A stretch of 64,000 nt of DNA. Origin: an uncultured Oxalobacteraceae bacterium. Lineage in GTDB: Bacteria; Pseudomonadota; Gammaproteobacteria; Burkholderiales; Burkholderiaceae_D. The notes beneath the pieces are model-generated. The model saw nothing but the letters and a program-made list of their open reading frames with translations, was not told the DNA's origin and made no database searches. Where the stretch lies: positions 29,893-93,892 of the forward strand of contig CAITOF010000098.1 in assembly GCA_903893945.1 (NCBI GenBank). Direction: 5' to 3'. A program made the translations under genes and the position numbers. Positions 33,727-42,901 of the stretch are shown here, in pieces; position 1 is the stretch's first letter; each line of letters opens with the position of its first letter.

Positions 33727-35298
33727 ATGAACCAGACAGCACCCACAGCAGCACCGCGCCGCGGTCGCGAAGGACGTGAAGGCCGAGGTGCCAGCGCCGC
33801 ACCTGCAGCGCGCGTGGTCCGACCCGGCATGGCCAGTGGCAAATATAAACCGCTGTCCGATGACGACATGCGCCGTATTCACGATACCGCGCTGGATGTG
33901 CTTGAAAATATCGGCATGGGTGATTCGAACCATGAACGGCTTTTGCATTATGCCCTGCCCAAAGGGTGCAAACTGGAAAACGGGCGGCTGAAATTTCCCC
34001 GTGCGCTCATCGAAGACATGCTGGCCGTCAACGCCACATCCTCGGTGGCCTACGGAATTGATCCGAGGTATGACCTGGAACTCAAGCCGAACCGGGTCCA
34101 TTACGGTACCTCGGGCGAAGCAGTCACCATCCTTGACTATGACACCCAGCACTACCGGCCCTCCACCCTGGTAGACTTATACGATGCAGCGCGACTGGTC
34201 GACCAGCTCGAGCACATCCACATGTTTGGCCAGCCGTTTATCGCTTCAGAACACAGTGACAATTCGTTTACCCACGACATGAATACGGCGTATGCCGCGA
34301 TTTCCGGCACACGGAAAAGCATCTCGCTGGGCGTTGCGGAAGTCAGGAACATTGATCCGCTGATCAAATTGTTTGACACCTTTGTTGGCGAAGTAGGGGG
34401 CTTTCTGAAACGCCCGTTCTGCGCTTTCGGTGGTTGCCCGGTTATTTCACCGCTGCGCTGGGGCTATGACAACCTGGATGTGATGATAAGGATGGCGGAA
34501 CTGGGATTGACCGCTGACATCGCCATCGCTGCCCAGGCCGGCGCGACCGCACCGGCGGCGCTGGCCGGGGCGCTGGTGCAGACCTTCGCAGAGACGCTGG
34601 CCTGCCTGGCGGTAGTGAACATGATCAAGCCGGGCAGCACGATACATTTCGGCATGTGGCCGTTCATCTCGGATTTGCGCACCGGTTCATTTACGGGCGG
34701 CAGCGGTGAAGAAGCGCTGATCACCGCGTGCACCACGCAAATGTGCAATTTCTATAACCTGATCGCGTCGGTTCCGTCCGGAATGACCGATTCAAAAACC
34801 GTTGACGCACAATACGGCTCCGAGAAGGCCATGACGACGCTGGCCGCTTCGCTGGCCGGCGCCACGTTTATTTCGCCTTATCCGGGCATGGTCGGAAGTC
34901 TGCTCGGACAATCGTTTGAGGGCATGGTGGTTGACAACGACATGCTGGGCAGCATTCTGCGTGTGGTTCGCGGCGTTGAAGTCAACGACACAACCCTGTC
35001 GTATGGCGTGATTCATGACACGGTGTTTGGCGCAGGTCACTTTCTGGGAAATCCGCAGACCCTGGAGCTGATGAAAACCGAATACATTTATCCGCAGGTC
35101 GCAGACCGGCGCACCGCGGGGGCCTGGGAAGAAGGCAGCAAAGAAACCGTATACGAGCTTGCCCGGGTCAAAGTGAAACAGATGCTGGGCAGCCACTATC
35201 CGGTTTATGTGGAGCCGGCCACCGACGCCAGATTGCGTGAGCTGTTCCCGATCACCCTGAAACCCGACGACATGAAAGCGGGTAACGGGCGATGGTAG
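33727..35298 (+). CDS. MttB-superfamily (non-pyrrolysine) methylamine-type methyltransferase
   Basis: This 523-residue protein of the trimethylamine methyltransferase superfamily has IHDTALDVLENIGM, a TIM-barrel body with IKPGSTIHFGMWPF and MTDSKTVDAQYGSEKAMT. No in-frame amber codon lies inside the domain, so it is a non-Pyl member like glycine-betaine methyltransferase MtgB. The N-terminal 35 residues are an Arg/Gly/Ala-rich extension. It would demethylate a quaternary or tertiary amine or related methyl donor and load the corrinoid protein. The substrate is not readable here. It is the last gene of the operon, followed by a terminator. Confidence 0.9.
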   Translation: MNQTAPTAAPRRGREGREGRGASAAPAARVVRPGMASGKYKPLSDDDMRRIHDTALDVLENIGMGDSNHERLLHYALPKGCKLENGRLKFPRALIEDMLAVNATSSVAYGIDPRYDLELKPNRVHYGTSGEAVTILDYDTQHYRPSTLVDLYDAARLVDQLEHIHMFGQPFIASEHSDNSFTHDMNTAYAAISGTRKSISLGVAEVRNIDPLIKLFDTFVGEVGGFLKRPFCAFGGCPVISPLRWGYDNLDVMIRMAELGLTADIAIAAQAGATAPAALAGALVQTFAETLACLAVVNMIKPGSTIHFGMWPFISDLRTGSFTGGSGEEALITACTTQMCNFYNLIASVPSGMTDSKTVDAQYGSEKAMTTLAASLAGATFISPYPGMVGSLLGQSFEGMVVDNDMLGSILRVVRGVEVNDTTLSYGVIHDTVFGAGHFLGNPQTLELMKTEYIYPQVADRRTAGAWEEGSKETVYELARVKVKQMLGSHYPVYVEPATDARLRELFPITLKPDDMKAGNGRW

Positions 35299-35330
35299 GT
35301 TGACAGGCAGACCTGTCTGTCTACTTTCAG

Positions 35331-35356
35331 GGCCGGGATTTTTCCCGGCCTTTTTT
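35331..35356 (+). terminator. Intrinsic terminator of the corrinoid operon
   Basis: An 8-bp GC-rich stem (35331-35338 with 35343-35350), a four-T loop and a six-T tract lie 33 bases after the MttB-like stop. A shorter inverted repeat, ACAGG-N4-CCTGT, precedes it at 35303-35316. Confidence 0.9.
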
Positions 35357-35562
35357 CATGCCGGTCAGCACGCTGGCGCGCGAACCGGATCAGCACCACG
35401 CAGGGCCGGCCAGGATCAAATTGCTTATTTTCGCCTTTTAACTTACCATTTTCAGCATTCCGGGCAGATACCCATGGCCCGCAGCGGGCAGGCGCCCGAG
35501 GTGGCGCACGGACCGGCGAGTCAATCCGGTAACAGCATCCATGGCAGAGTGACGACAAGACG

Positions 35563-36111
35563 GTGAGGCGACTCTTGGCAACGTATATTGCGCTGTTGCG
35601 CGGCATTAATGTGGGAGGTAAGCATAGCTTGCCGATGAAACAGCTGGTCCAAGCCATGGAAGCGATCGGCCTGAAGGACGTCCGAACCTATATCCAGAGC
35701 GGGAACGCGGTCTTTCGGAGCCCGTTAAAAAAACCGTCTGAGCTGCCACGGCAACTGGCCATAGAAATCAGCAAGCAGGCCGGTTTCGAGCCCCATATCC
35801 AGATACTGACACTGGATAGCTGGATCGATGCCATTGCCAGGAACCCGTTTCCGGAGGCCGAAACGGATCCGGCCAGCCTGCATCTTTTCTTTCTGGCGAC
35901 CCGGGCCACACATCCTGATCTCGAAAAACTCGGCAGCCTCAGCAAGCCGAGTGAACGGTTTCATCTGGATGCGCAGGTATTCTACCTGCATGCCCCGGAA
36001 GGGATAGGTCGATCCAGACTGGCGGCCGGTGTGGAACGACTGCTCGGGGTTCCCATGACCGGGCGTAACTGGAACACCGTATGCCGTATCCGGAATCTGG
36101 CTGACGAATAG
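35563..36111 (+). CDS. DUF1697 protein
   Basis: This 182-residue protein is of the DUF1697 family, with the N-terminal signature YIALLRGINVGGKHSLPM, then TYIQSGNAVF and GRNWNTV near the end. The family is widespread, cytoplasmic and functionally unassigned. The GTG start at 35563 fits the usual family length; a TTG four codons later is possible. It stands between the corrinoid operon terminator and the transporter pair, with no clear link to either. Confidence 0.88.
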   Translation: MRRLLATYIALLRGINVGGKHSLPMKQLVQAMEAIGLKDVRTYIQSGNAVFRSPLKKPSELPRQLAIEISKQAGFEPHIQILTLDSWIDAIARNPFPEAETDPASLHLFFLATRATHPDLEKLGSLSKPSERFHLDAQVFYLHAPEGIGRSRLAAGVERLLGVPMTGRNWNTVCRIRNLADE

Positions 36112-36139
36112 ATTACCATTGCTGACTGTGAGGCCCGTT

Positions 36140-36346
36140 ATGCTGCTGCGACTGCTTGCCCTTGTTCCTGTTCTGGCCATTTTAGCGGGTGTCGATCTGG
36201 TGAACCAGTATGCCCCGACCGTGCTGGGGTTGCCACTGGTGCTGGCCTGGCAGGTCGGGTGCGTTGTTCTGACCGTCGTGATCATGTGGCTGATTTACCG
36301 GCTTGATCCTGCCAACCATAAGCAGGACACCGGGGAGCAGCCATGA
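36140..36346 (+). CDS. DUF3311 small membrane protein
   Basis: This 68-residue protein has two transmembrane helices, MLLRLLALVPVLAILAGV and LVLAWQVGCVVLTVVIMWL, with the tail IYRLDP characteristic of DUF3311. Such proteins are the small partner of SSS-family symporters. ATG 36140 is preferred over upstream GTG/TTG codons. The stop overlaps the symporter start by four bases. Confidence 0.85.
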   Translation: MLLRLLALVPVLAILAGVDLVNQYAPTVLGLPLVLAWQVGCVVLTVVIMWLIYRLDPANHKQDTGEQP

Positions 36347-37803
36347 ATGCTGCGCTCCTGATTATCGGGATGACCACGGCGATTGCGCTGCTGCTGGGAC
36401 TGCGTGCCGCGCACGGGCGTGACATGAACCTGCAGCAATGGTCGCTGGGCGGTCGCAGTTTTGGCGTGATTTTCATGTTCATCCTGCTGGCGGGTGAGAT
36501 TTACACCACGTTTTCATTTCTCGGTGCCAGTGGCTGGTCTTACAGCAAGGGCGCTGCCTCGTATTACATACTGTCGTACCAGACTCTGGCCTATATTTTT
36601 TCGTATTTCCTGTTACCCAAAATCTGGCGCTATGCGAGCCAGCACAAACTCCTGTCCCAACCGCATTTTTTTGCCCGAAAATATGACAGCAACGCGCTGG
36701 GCATCCTTGTGGCGGCAGTCGGTGTGATTGCGCTGGTCCCGTACCTGTTATTGCAATTCAAGGGTCTGGGCATCATTGTGTCGATAGCCTCCTATGGAGC
36801 GATACCGGCCAGCACGGCGATATGCACGGGTACACTGGTCGTTACCGCCTATGTCACGGTATCCGGTATGCATGGCGTGGTGTGGAATGCCATCGTGAAA
36901 GACGCGCTGATACTGGCGGTGGTGGTGTTTCTCGGCATCTATCTGCCTTGCCATTATTACGGTGGGTATGGTGCCATGTTTTCAGCCATCAACGCTGCCA
37001 GGCCTGAATTCCTGGTTTTTCCTGAGCACGGTTTCAGCAAAATCTGGTTTCAGTCCACGGTGCTGCTCACGGCGACAGGCTTTTTCATGTGGCCGCATAC
37101 CTTTGGCTGCGTGCTGTCGGCACGTCACGAGGACACGTTCCGGCGCAATGCGGTGTATTTGCCGTTGTACAGTCTGCTGGTGCTGTTTGCGCTGTTTGTC
37201 GGCTTTTCCGCTCTGCTCCAGGTGCCCGGTCTGCACGGTGCCGATGCCGATCTGGCGCTGCTGAAGCTGTCGGTACAGACGTTCCCGGCGTGGTTTGTCG
37301 GTATCATCGGTGCCGCAGGCGTTCTGACAGCACTGGTGCCCAGTTCGGTGATACTGACATCGGCGGCCACGATCATCGCCAACGATATCTACAAGGTCGC
37401 AGCCCGAAAAAATGCCAGCGACACTGACGTGCAGCGTGTGGCGCGCCGGGTTGTGCCCGTCCTCAGTCTGGTGACTCTGGGGTTCACCCTGAGTGGTGGG
37501 TCAACCATCGTAGCGCTTCTGTTGATGGGCTATAACTTTGTCACCCAACTGTTTCCTGCGCTGTTTTTCAGCCTGATGCAACGGAATCCGGTCACGAAAC
37601 AGGGTGCATTCGCCGGGATACTGGCGGGTGTGCTGACTGTTGCGGCAGTGACATTGAGCAAATCAACCGTTGCGAGTCTGTTCCCGTTTTTGCCGGCAAC
37701 CCTGATGGATTTGAATGTCGGTATGGTCGCGCTGCTGATCAATATCGGCACCACGCTGCTGGTCAGCGTGGCGACCCGAAGGGTGCAGACCCAGCCCGAT
37801 TAA
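36343..37803 (+). CDS. Sodium:solute symporter family transporter
   Basis: This 486-residue protein has about 13 hydrophobic helices. SSS signatures include LQQWSLGGRSFGVIFMFIL, GEIYTTFSFLGASGWSY and the mid-protein ITALVPS-like region (GVLTALVPSSVILTSAA). It couples sodium entry to uptake of an organic solute such as a monocarboxylate, by analogy with DUF3311-partnered transporters. The substrate is not known. Tightly coupled to DUF3311. Confidence 0.9.
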   Translation: MNAALLIIGMTTAIALLLGLRAAHGRDMNLQQWSLGGRSFGVIFMFILLAGEIYTTFSFLGASGWSYSKGAASYYILSYQTLAYIFSYFLLPKIWRYASQHKLLSQPHFFARKYDSNALGILVAAVGVIALVPYLLLQFKGLGIIVSIASYGAIPASTAICTGTLVVTAYVTVSGMHGVVWNAIVKDALILAVVVFLGIYLPCHYYGGYGAMFSAINAARPEFLVFPEHGFSKIWFQSTVLLTATGFFMWPHTFGCVLSARHEDTFRRNAVYLPLYSLLVLFALFVGFSALLQVPGLHGADADLALLKLSVQTFPAWFVGIIGAAGVLTALVPSSVILTSAATIIANDIYKVAARKNASDTDVQRVARRVVPVLSLVTLGFTLSGGSTIVALLLMGYNFVTQLFPALFFSLMQRNPVTKQGAFAGILAGVLTVAAVTLSKSTVASLFPFLPATLMDLNVGMVALLINIGTTLLVSVATRRVQTQPD

Positions 37804-37890
37804 CGGTTTCCGGTGCGCGAGGAGCCGTGAATAGCGACCCGGGCGGACCGTGTTAAAATCACGCATTACCCGGTAACCCGATCCATTCCC

Positions 37891-39669
37891 ATGCAAAAAA
37901 CGACTTTCGCCCTATTACCCGTGTCAACTTTAATTTTCTGTGCCATGCTGGCCGGTTGTGGCGGGGGCGGTGGCAGCAGTAGTGGCAATAGCAGTGGCAA
38001 TAACGGTAGCGGCAGCGGCAGCGCTGGCAATCTCAATCCGCCGGCACCAACCCAGCAGACCATTCGGGTCAACGTCAGCGGGTATGACGGTACGGCGCCG
38101 CTGGTGCTGACCAATAACGGCACGGATCCGCTCAGTGTCAGTGCGAACGGGGTGTATTCGTTTTCCGCGCCGCTAGCCGACAACAGCACCTATGCGGTGA
38201 CGGTGGCCACCGAGCCACCCGGACAGAACTGCACGGTCAGCAATGGCACCGGTACCGTGGCGGGCACGCTCAGCGATCTTGTCATTTCCTGTGTCAATCT
38301 GGCTGTTGCGCCACCCTATCCATCCGGCCCGTATGTTTCTGCGAGCATCGATGTGTTGCGCAGCACGCCCGGGCAGACACTCAACGCCAGTTTTATCGGG
38401 CTCAGCTACGAGAAAGGCGAAATGTCGAAGCCAGTGCTGTCCGGTACGGATGCGGCGCTGGTGAAATTGCTGAATCTTCTTGGCCCCGGGGTGCTGCGCA
38501 TTGGCGGTAATTCGGTCAATACGACAACCTGGAATGCGAATGGTCCGGGCTCCACCACCAACGTCATTGCACCGGCCGATGTAGACCGGGTTGCAAGTCT
38601 GCTGGCGGCTACAGGCTGGAAAGTCATTTACGGTCTGAACCATGTCACCAACACCAATGCCAACATCGCCTCGGAAGCACAGTATGCCGCACAGAAATTT
38701 GGCACCGCATTGCTTGGTTTTGAAATCGGCAATGAGCCGGACCTGTATCATGATCTGAATTCCGGTATCTATAACAGCACGTATACCTTCGCAAGCTTTG
38801 CCGCTCAGTGGCAGTCCTATGAATCGGCGATACTTGCCGTTGTGCCGAACGCCGTGTTTACCGGGCCGGCATCGTCATACAATGTGGCCGGTTACACCGT
38901 GCCGTTTGCGCAGCAGGAAGGCACGCAGATCAAACTGCTGACCCAGCACTATTATCGTGCCAACGGTCAGTCGCCGACCTCAACACTCGCGCTGCTGCTG
39001 GCGGGCGATCCGAATCTGCCAACGGAACTTCAAACCCTGAACAGCGCTGCCAGGGCGGCTGCGCTGCCTTACGGGTACCGGCTGGCAGAGGCGAATTCAT
39101 TTTATAACGGCGGTGCTCCGGCTATTTCGGATGCCTACGGGACGGCGTTATGGATACTCGATTTCCTGTTCATCAATGCGCAGAATGGCAGTTCCGGCGT
39201 TAACATGCACGGCGGCGGTACCGGTCCCTATACGCCGATTACAGACAATGGCACGATAGCAACCGGGCCCCGGCCGGAGTACTATGGGCTTTACCTGTTT
39301 TCGCTCGCGGCCGATGGCCAGCTGTTAAGCACCCAGACGGACCAGAGCGGTGCGGCGGCAATCAATTTCACCTCCTATGCGGTGGGCAAAACCGATGGAT
39401 CCACCGAGGTGCTGCTCAATAACAAGGACGCCACAAATAGCGTCTATGCGACAATCAACCTGAATGCTACCGGAGCAGTAACGGCGACCCTGACCACGCT
39501 GACCGGCACGGACCTGTCGGCCACAACCGGCTATACCCTCAATGGTGCGCTGATCGGAAACGACGGTAGCTGGACGGGAGGCACGGCCACCACCGTTTAC
39601 GTAACGCCGCAGGGGACGCTGACGATCATTGTTCCACCGATGAGCGCCATACTGGTGCACGCCGGGTAA
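37891..39669 (+). CDS. GH79-like glycoside hydrolase lipoprotein
   Basis: This 592-residue protein has a lipobox LAGC at about residues 20-23, a Gly/Ser/Asn-rich linker and an N-terminal Ig-like module (about 50-135: IRVNVSGYDGTAPLVLTNNG). A clan-A TIM barrel follows. In it VLRIGGNSVN and GFEIGNEPDLY match GH79 (heparanase/glucuronidase-type) enzymes, with Glu282 as the likely acid/base. A beta-sandwich ends the protein. It probably acts on uronate-containing or exopolymer glycans at the cell surface. Substrate is inferred. Monocistronic or with the next gene. Confidence 0.8.
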   Translation: MQKTTFALLPVSTLIFCAMLAGCGGGGGSSSGNSSGNNGSGSGSAGNLNPPAPTQQTIRVNVSGYDGTAPLVLTNNGTDPLSVSANGVYSFSAPLADNSTYAVTVATEPPGQNCTVSNGTGTVAGTLSDLVISCVNLAVAPPYPSGPYVSASIDVLRSTPGQTLNASFIGLSYEKGEMSKPVLSGTDAALVKLLNLLGPGVLRIGGNSVNTTTWNANGPGSTTNVIAPADVDRVASLLAATGWKVIYGLNHVTNTNANIASEAQYAAQKFGTALLGFEIGNEPDLYHDLNSGIYNSTYTFASFAAQWQSYESAILAVVPNAVFTGPASSYNVAGYTVPFAQQEGTQIKLLTQHYYRANGQSPTSTLALLLAGDPNLPTELQTLNSAARAAALPYGYRLAEANSFYNGGAPAISDAYGTALWILDFLFINAQNGSSGVNMHGGGTGPYTPITDNGTIATGPRPEYYGLYLFSLAADGQLLSTQTDQSGAAAINFTSYAVGKTDGSTEVLLNNKDATNSVYATINLNATGAVTATLTTLTGTDLSATTGYTLNGALIGNDGSWTGGTATTVYVTPQGTLTIIVPPMSAILVHAG

Positions 39670-39725
39670 CAGCAATGCCCCCTGCTTTAATGGTCGCAGA
39701 CCGGCCTGGAAAAGGAATGAATTAA

Positions 39726-40976
39726 ATGAAACCAGTGACCCGGCACAAGGCGTTTGAAGCGTTAAGCATTCCAGGTTTTCCGATTTTTGTCGGCACCTTT
39801 GTGCTGACCATGATGGCCGATAATGTCGAGCATGTGATCAGCTACTGGGTCGCATTTCAGAAATTCAAATCCCCGACCCTGGGCGGGTTCGCTGTCATTT
39901 CGCACTGGTTACCGTTTCTGCTGTTTTCGGTCAGTGTCGGGGCGCTGAATGACCGTTTCGACTCGCGCCGGCTGATACAGATCGGTGCGGCCCTGTTTAT
40001 GCTGGCGTCGCTGGGCTGGGGCTATTTTTTCGTCACCGATACGCTAACCATCCCCTGGGCCATGGCGCTACTGGTGCTGCACGGCTTTGCCGGGGTATTC
40101 TGGATGACCTCAAGTCAGGTGTTACTCTATGACATAGTCGGTATTGACAAGTTGGCCAGTGCGGTGCGACTCAATGCCACCGCGCGCTATGCCGGCGTGC
40201 TGGTCGGACCGGGCGTCGGCAGTCTGATCATGTCGACACTCGGCCCGTCCAGAGGCATTTTTCTGAATGCCGCCCTTTACCTGCCGCTGCTGGTCTGGTT
40301 AATCCGCGCACCAACCCGGCATCGGGTGAAACGGCTGGAAATGTCCGCGGCACGCCGGGTACGTGGAATTGCCGATATCTGGCAAACGATACTCGCTGTC
40401 AGGAAGATCCCCACACTGGGGGTGATGATACTGCTGTCAGGTGCCGCGTCGTTCTTTGTCGGAAACAGTTATCAGGCGCAGATGCCCGGTTTTGCCACCG
40501 ATCTTGGGAATATCGAACCGGGCTTTGCTTATTCGATGCTGCTGGCCTCCGATGCCGCGGGTGCCCTGTTCGCCGGGATCACGCTGGAAGCCGGCATGCG
40601 CTTTACGCGCGTGACACCCGATGCGGCAATGTGCTTTGCGCTGGCCTGGGCCGTCGCGCTCGGCTGCTTCGCCCTGGCACACAGTTATCCGCTGGCATTG
40701 GCCTGCCTGTTCGTCGCCGGGTTCTGCGAACTGTCGTTCAGCAGTATGAACCAGACCCTGGTTCAGATGCAGGCACCGGATGCGATACGCGGCAAGGTGT
40801 TGGGCCTGTTCGGAATGTCGTCAGCCGGGTTGAGACTTTTCAGCGGTATTTTTGTCGGCCTGATCGGCAGCCGGATCGGTATCCATTATTCGCTGTCCGG
40901 TGCAGCCGCGGTGTTTTTTGTGTTCACCGCCGGTTTGCTGTATTTGAACCGGTCACGGATTGAGGCGTTGCGCTGA
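39726..40976 (+). CDS. MFS transporter
   Basis: This 416-residue transporter has about 12 helices. The cytoplasmic loop signature LNDRFDSRRLIQIGAALF follows helix 2, and VRLNATARYAGVLVGPGVGS is typical of EntS/antibiotic-exporter-like MFS members. The direction is probably export; the substrate is unknown. It lies 56 bases after the GH79-like gene in the same direction. Confidence 0.88.
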   Translation: MKPVTRHKAFEALSIPGFPIFVGTFVLTMMADNVEHVISYWVAFQKFKSPTLGGFAVISHWLPFLLFSVSVGALNDRFDSRRLIQIGAALFMLASLGWGYFFVTDTLTIPWAMALLVLHGFAGVFWMTSSQVLLYDIVGIDKLASAVRLNATARYAGVLVGPGVGSLIMSTLGPSRGIFLNAALYLPLLVWLIRAPTRHRVKRLEMSAARRVRGIADIWQTILAVRKIPTLGVMILLSGAASFFVGNSYQAQMPGFATDLGNIEPGFAYSMLLASDAAGALFAGITLEAGMRFTRVTPDAAMCFALAWAVALGCFALAHSYPLALACLFVAGFCELSFSSMNQTLVQMQAPDAIRGKVLGLFGMSSAGLRLFSGIFVGLIGSRIGIHYSLSGAAAVFFVFTAGLLYLNRSRIEALR

Positions 40977-41153
40977 ACCATAAAGCAATCCTGTGATCGA
41001 TGCGCGAGCGGGCGGCAATCGGGTTCTGTCAGCGCCGGGCAACGGGGCTGCCTGAATCTTGCCGTCGGTTAAAATGCGACATAAGCCAGGAAATGAATAG
41101 CACCGAATGAATTTCAGGGTAACATCTGAACATGCCCTGATTAAGGATTGCCC

Positions 41154-42878
41154 ATGAAGCGACACCTCTACCGCCTGCTGCTGCCCGCACTGCTGTGCAG
41201 CGTGGCCAATGCCCAGACGTCACCTGTGATCGCCGATACCCTATACACGCACGGCAACATCATTACGATGAATGATAAGCAGCCTTCAGCTGACGCCGTG
41301 GCTGTCAGGGAAGGCCGGATCATTGCGGTAGGGAAAGCGGGATCCGTAATGCCATTCAAAGGGTTGCAGACAGTCGTGGTCGACCTGCACGGGAAAACCC
41401 TGTTGCCCGGGTTTGTCGATGGCCACAGCCACCTCGCTGACGTGGGTCTGCAGGCCAGCGCGGCCAATCTGCTGCCGCGCCCCGACGGCGCAGTGAACAG
41501 CATCGGTGAATTGCAGAAAGTGCTGCGCGCTTTCATGACAACTTCAACCCTGGTGAAAAATCACCATGTACTGCTCGGCATGAATTATGATGATTCCCAG
41601 TTAATTGAAAAACGGCATCCGACCCGCCAGGAACTGGATGCGATTTCGACGGAAATACCGATATATGTGATTCACCAGTCAGGTCATATTGCAGTCGCCA
41701 ACACGCTGGGCCTGGGCAATTTTGGTATCACCGGCGCAACGCAAAATCCGGCCGGTGGCGTTATTGTCCGCGAAGCGGACGGTATGACGCCGAATGGTGT
41801 TTTGCAGGAAAATGCATTTTTCAACAATCTGACCAGAATACTCCCCTCCCTGTCGCAGGACGAAGCGTACCAGCAGGTGGAAGCCAGCCAAGCCCTCTAT
41901 TTGTCGAATGGCTTTACAACCATTCAGGATGGCAAGTCCTCCGCGACAACGCTGCAGACGCTGTCCGGGATGGCCGCGGCGGGCAGGCTGAAAGCCGATG
42001 TCGTGTCCTACGCAGATATCGCGGCCCTGGGCGACGCAGCGATTTTACATGGTCCGCTGATGTCGCGCAGTTACCATCAGCATTTTCGGATAGGGGGCGT
42101 CAAACTGACGTTTGACGGTTCACCGCAAGGCAAAACCGCCTGGTTCACACAACCCTATTTTGTGGTGCCGGACGGTGAAAATGCCGAGTATGCCGGCTAT
42201 CCGGCATTTACCGACGCAGACGCCCTCAAATGGTTTTGTCTGGCCTATAAAAATAATTGGCAGGTTTATACGCATGCCAATGGTGATGCAGCAATTGACC
42301 AGCTGATCCGTACCGAACGTGCCGCCGCCAGCCTGTATCCCGGTGACGACCGGCGACCGGTTCTGATCCATGGGCAGTTCATTCGCAAAGACCAGATAAC
42401 GCCACTCCGGCAACAGCATATTTTCCCCAGTCTGTATCCGATGCACACCTATTACTGGGGCGACTGGCACCGCCAGTCGGTGGTCGGACCAGAACGAGCC
42501 GACAATATGTCGCCAACCGGATGGATGCTGGAGGACGGGATTCTGTTCAGCATCCACTCCGACGCACCGGTTACCTTTCCGAATTCAATGAGAATACTTG
42601 ACAGCGCAGTGAACCGGACCACCCGCAGCGGGTACGTCGCAGGACCGCATCACCGGCTGGATCCGTTAACCGCGCTGAAAGCAATGACGCTCTGGCCCGC
42701 CTACCAGTATTTTGAAGAGAACAATAAAGGCTCGGTCGAGGTCGGCAAAGAAGCCGATTTTGTGATTCTTTCCGAAAACCCGCTGAAAATAAATCGCGCG
42801 AAACTGAAGGACATCCAGGTACTGGAAACCATCAAAGATAATCAGGTTGTGTTTGAACGTCATAGCGCGGGTCCCTGA
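41154..42878 (+). CDS. Amidohydrolase family 3 protein, exported
   Basis: This 574-residue protein has a signal peptide (RHLYRLLLPALLCSVANA). Amidohydrolase-3 motifs are LLPGFVDGHSHL (metal-binding HxH), VYTHANGDAAID and LFSIHSDAPV, plus the N-terminal urease-like beta domain. YtcJ-like members hydrolyse amide or ester bonds of unknown small molecules. ATG 41154 is selected because AAGGA lies six bases before it. The neighbouring S9 peptidase starts 23 bases downstream, suggesting a periplasmic degradation unit. Confidence 0.88.
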   Translation: MKRHLYRLLLPALLCSVANAQTSPVIADTLYTHGNIITMNDKQPSADAVAVREGRIIAVGKAGSVMPFKGLQTVVVDLHGKTLLPGFVDGHSHLADVGLQASAANLLPRPDGAVNSIGELQKVLRAFMTTSTLVKNHHVLLGMNYDDSQLIEKRHPTRQELDAISTEIPIYVIHQSGHIAVANTLGLGNFGITGATQNPAGGVIVREADGMTPNGVLQENAFFNNLTRILPSLSQDEAYQQVEASQALYLSNGFTTIQDGKSSATTLQTLSGMAAAGRLKADVVSYADIAALGDAAILHGPLMSRSYHQHFRIGGVKLTFDGSPQGKTAWFTQPYFVVPDGENAEYAGYPAFTDADALKWFCLAYKNNWQVYTHANGDAAIDQLIRTERAAASLYPGDDRRPVLIHGQFIRKDQITPLRQQHIFPSLYPMHTYYWGDWHRQSVVGPERADNMSPTGWMLEDGILFSIHSDAPVTFPNSMRILDSAVNRTTRSGYVAGPHHRLDPLTALKAMTLWPAYQYFEENNKGSVEVGKEADFVILSENPLKINRAKLKDIQVLETIKDNQVVFERHSAGP

Positions 42879-42901
42879 CCCGGCTCACCATAGGGTTTTT
42901 T

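Noticed and set aside
34355..34370. FNR-like TTGATCCGCTGATCAA inside the MttB-like gene
   Set aside because: The half-sites are separated by six bases instead of four and lie deep inside a coding region.
33727..35298. Possible pyrrolysine (amber) codon in the MttB-like gene
   Set aside because: The frame has no internal TAG; TAG occurs only as the final stop after a full-length domain, followed by a terminator.
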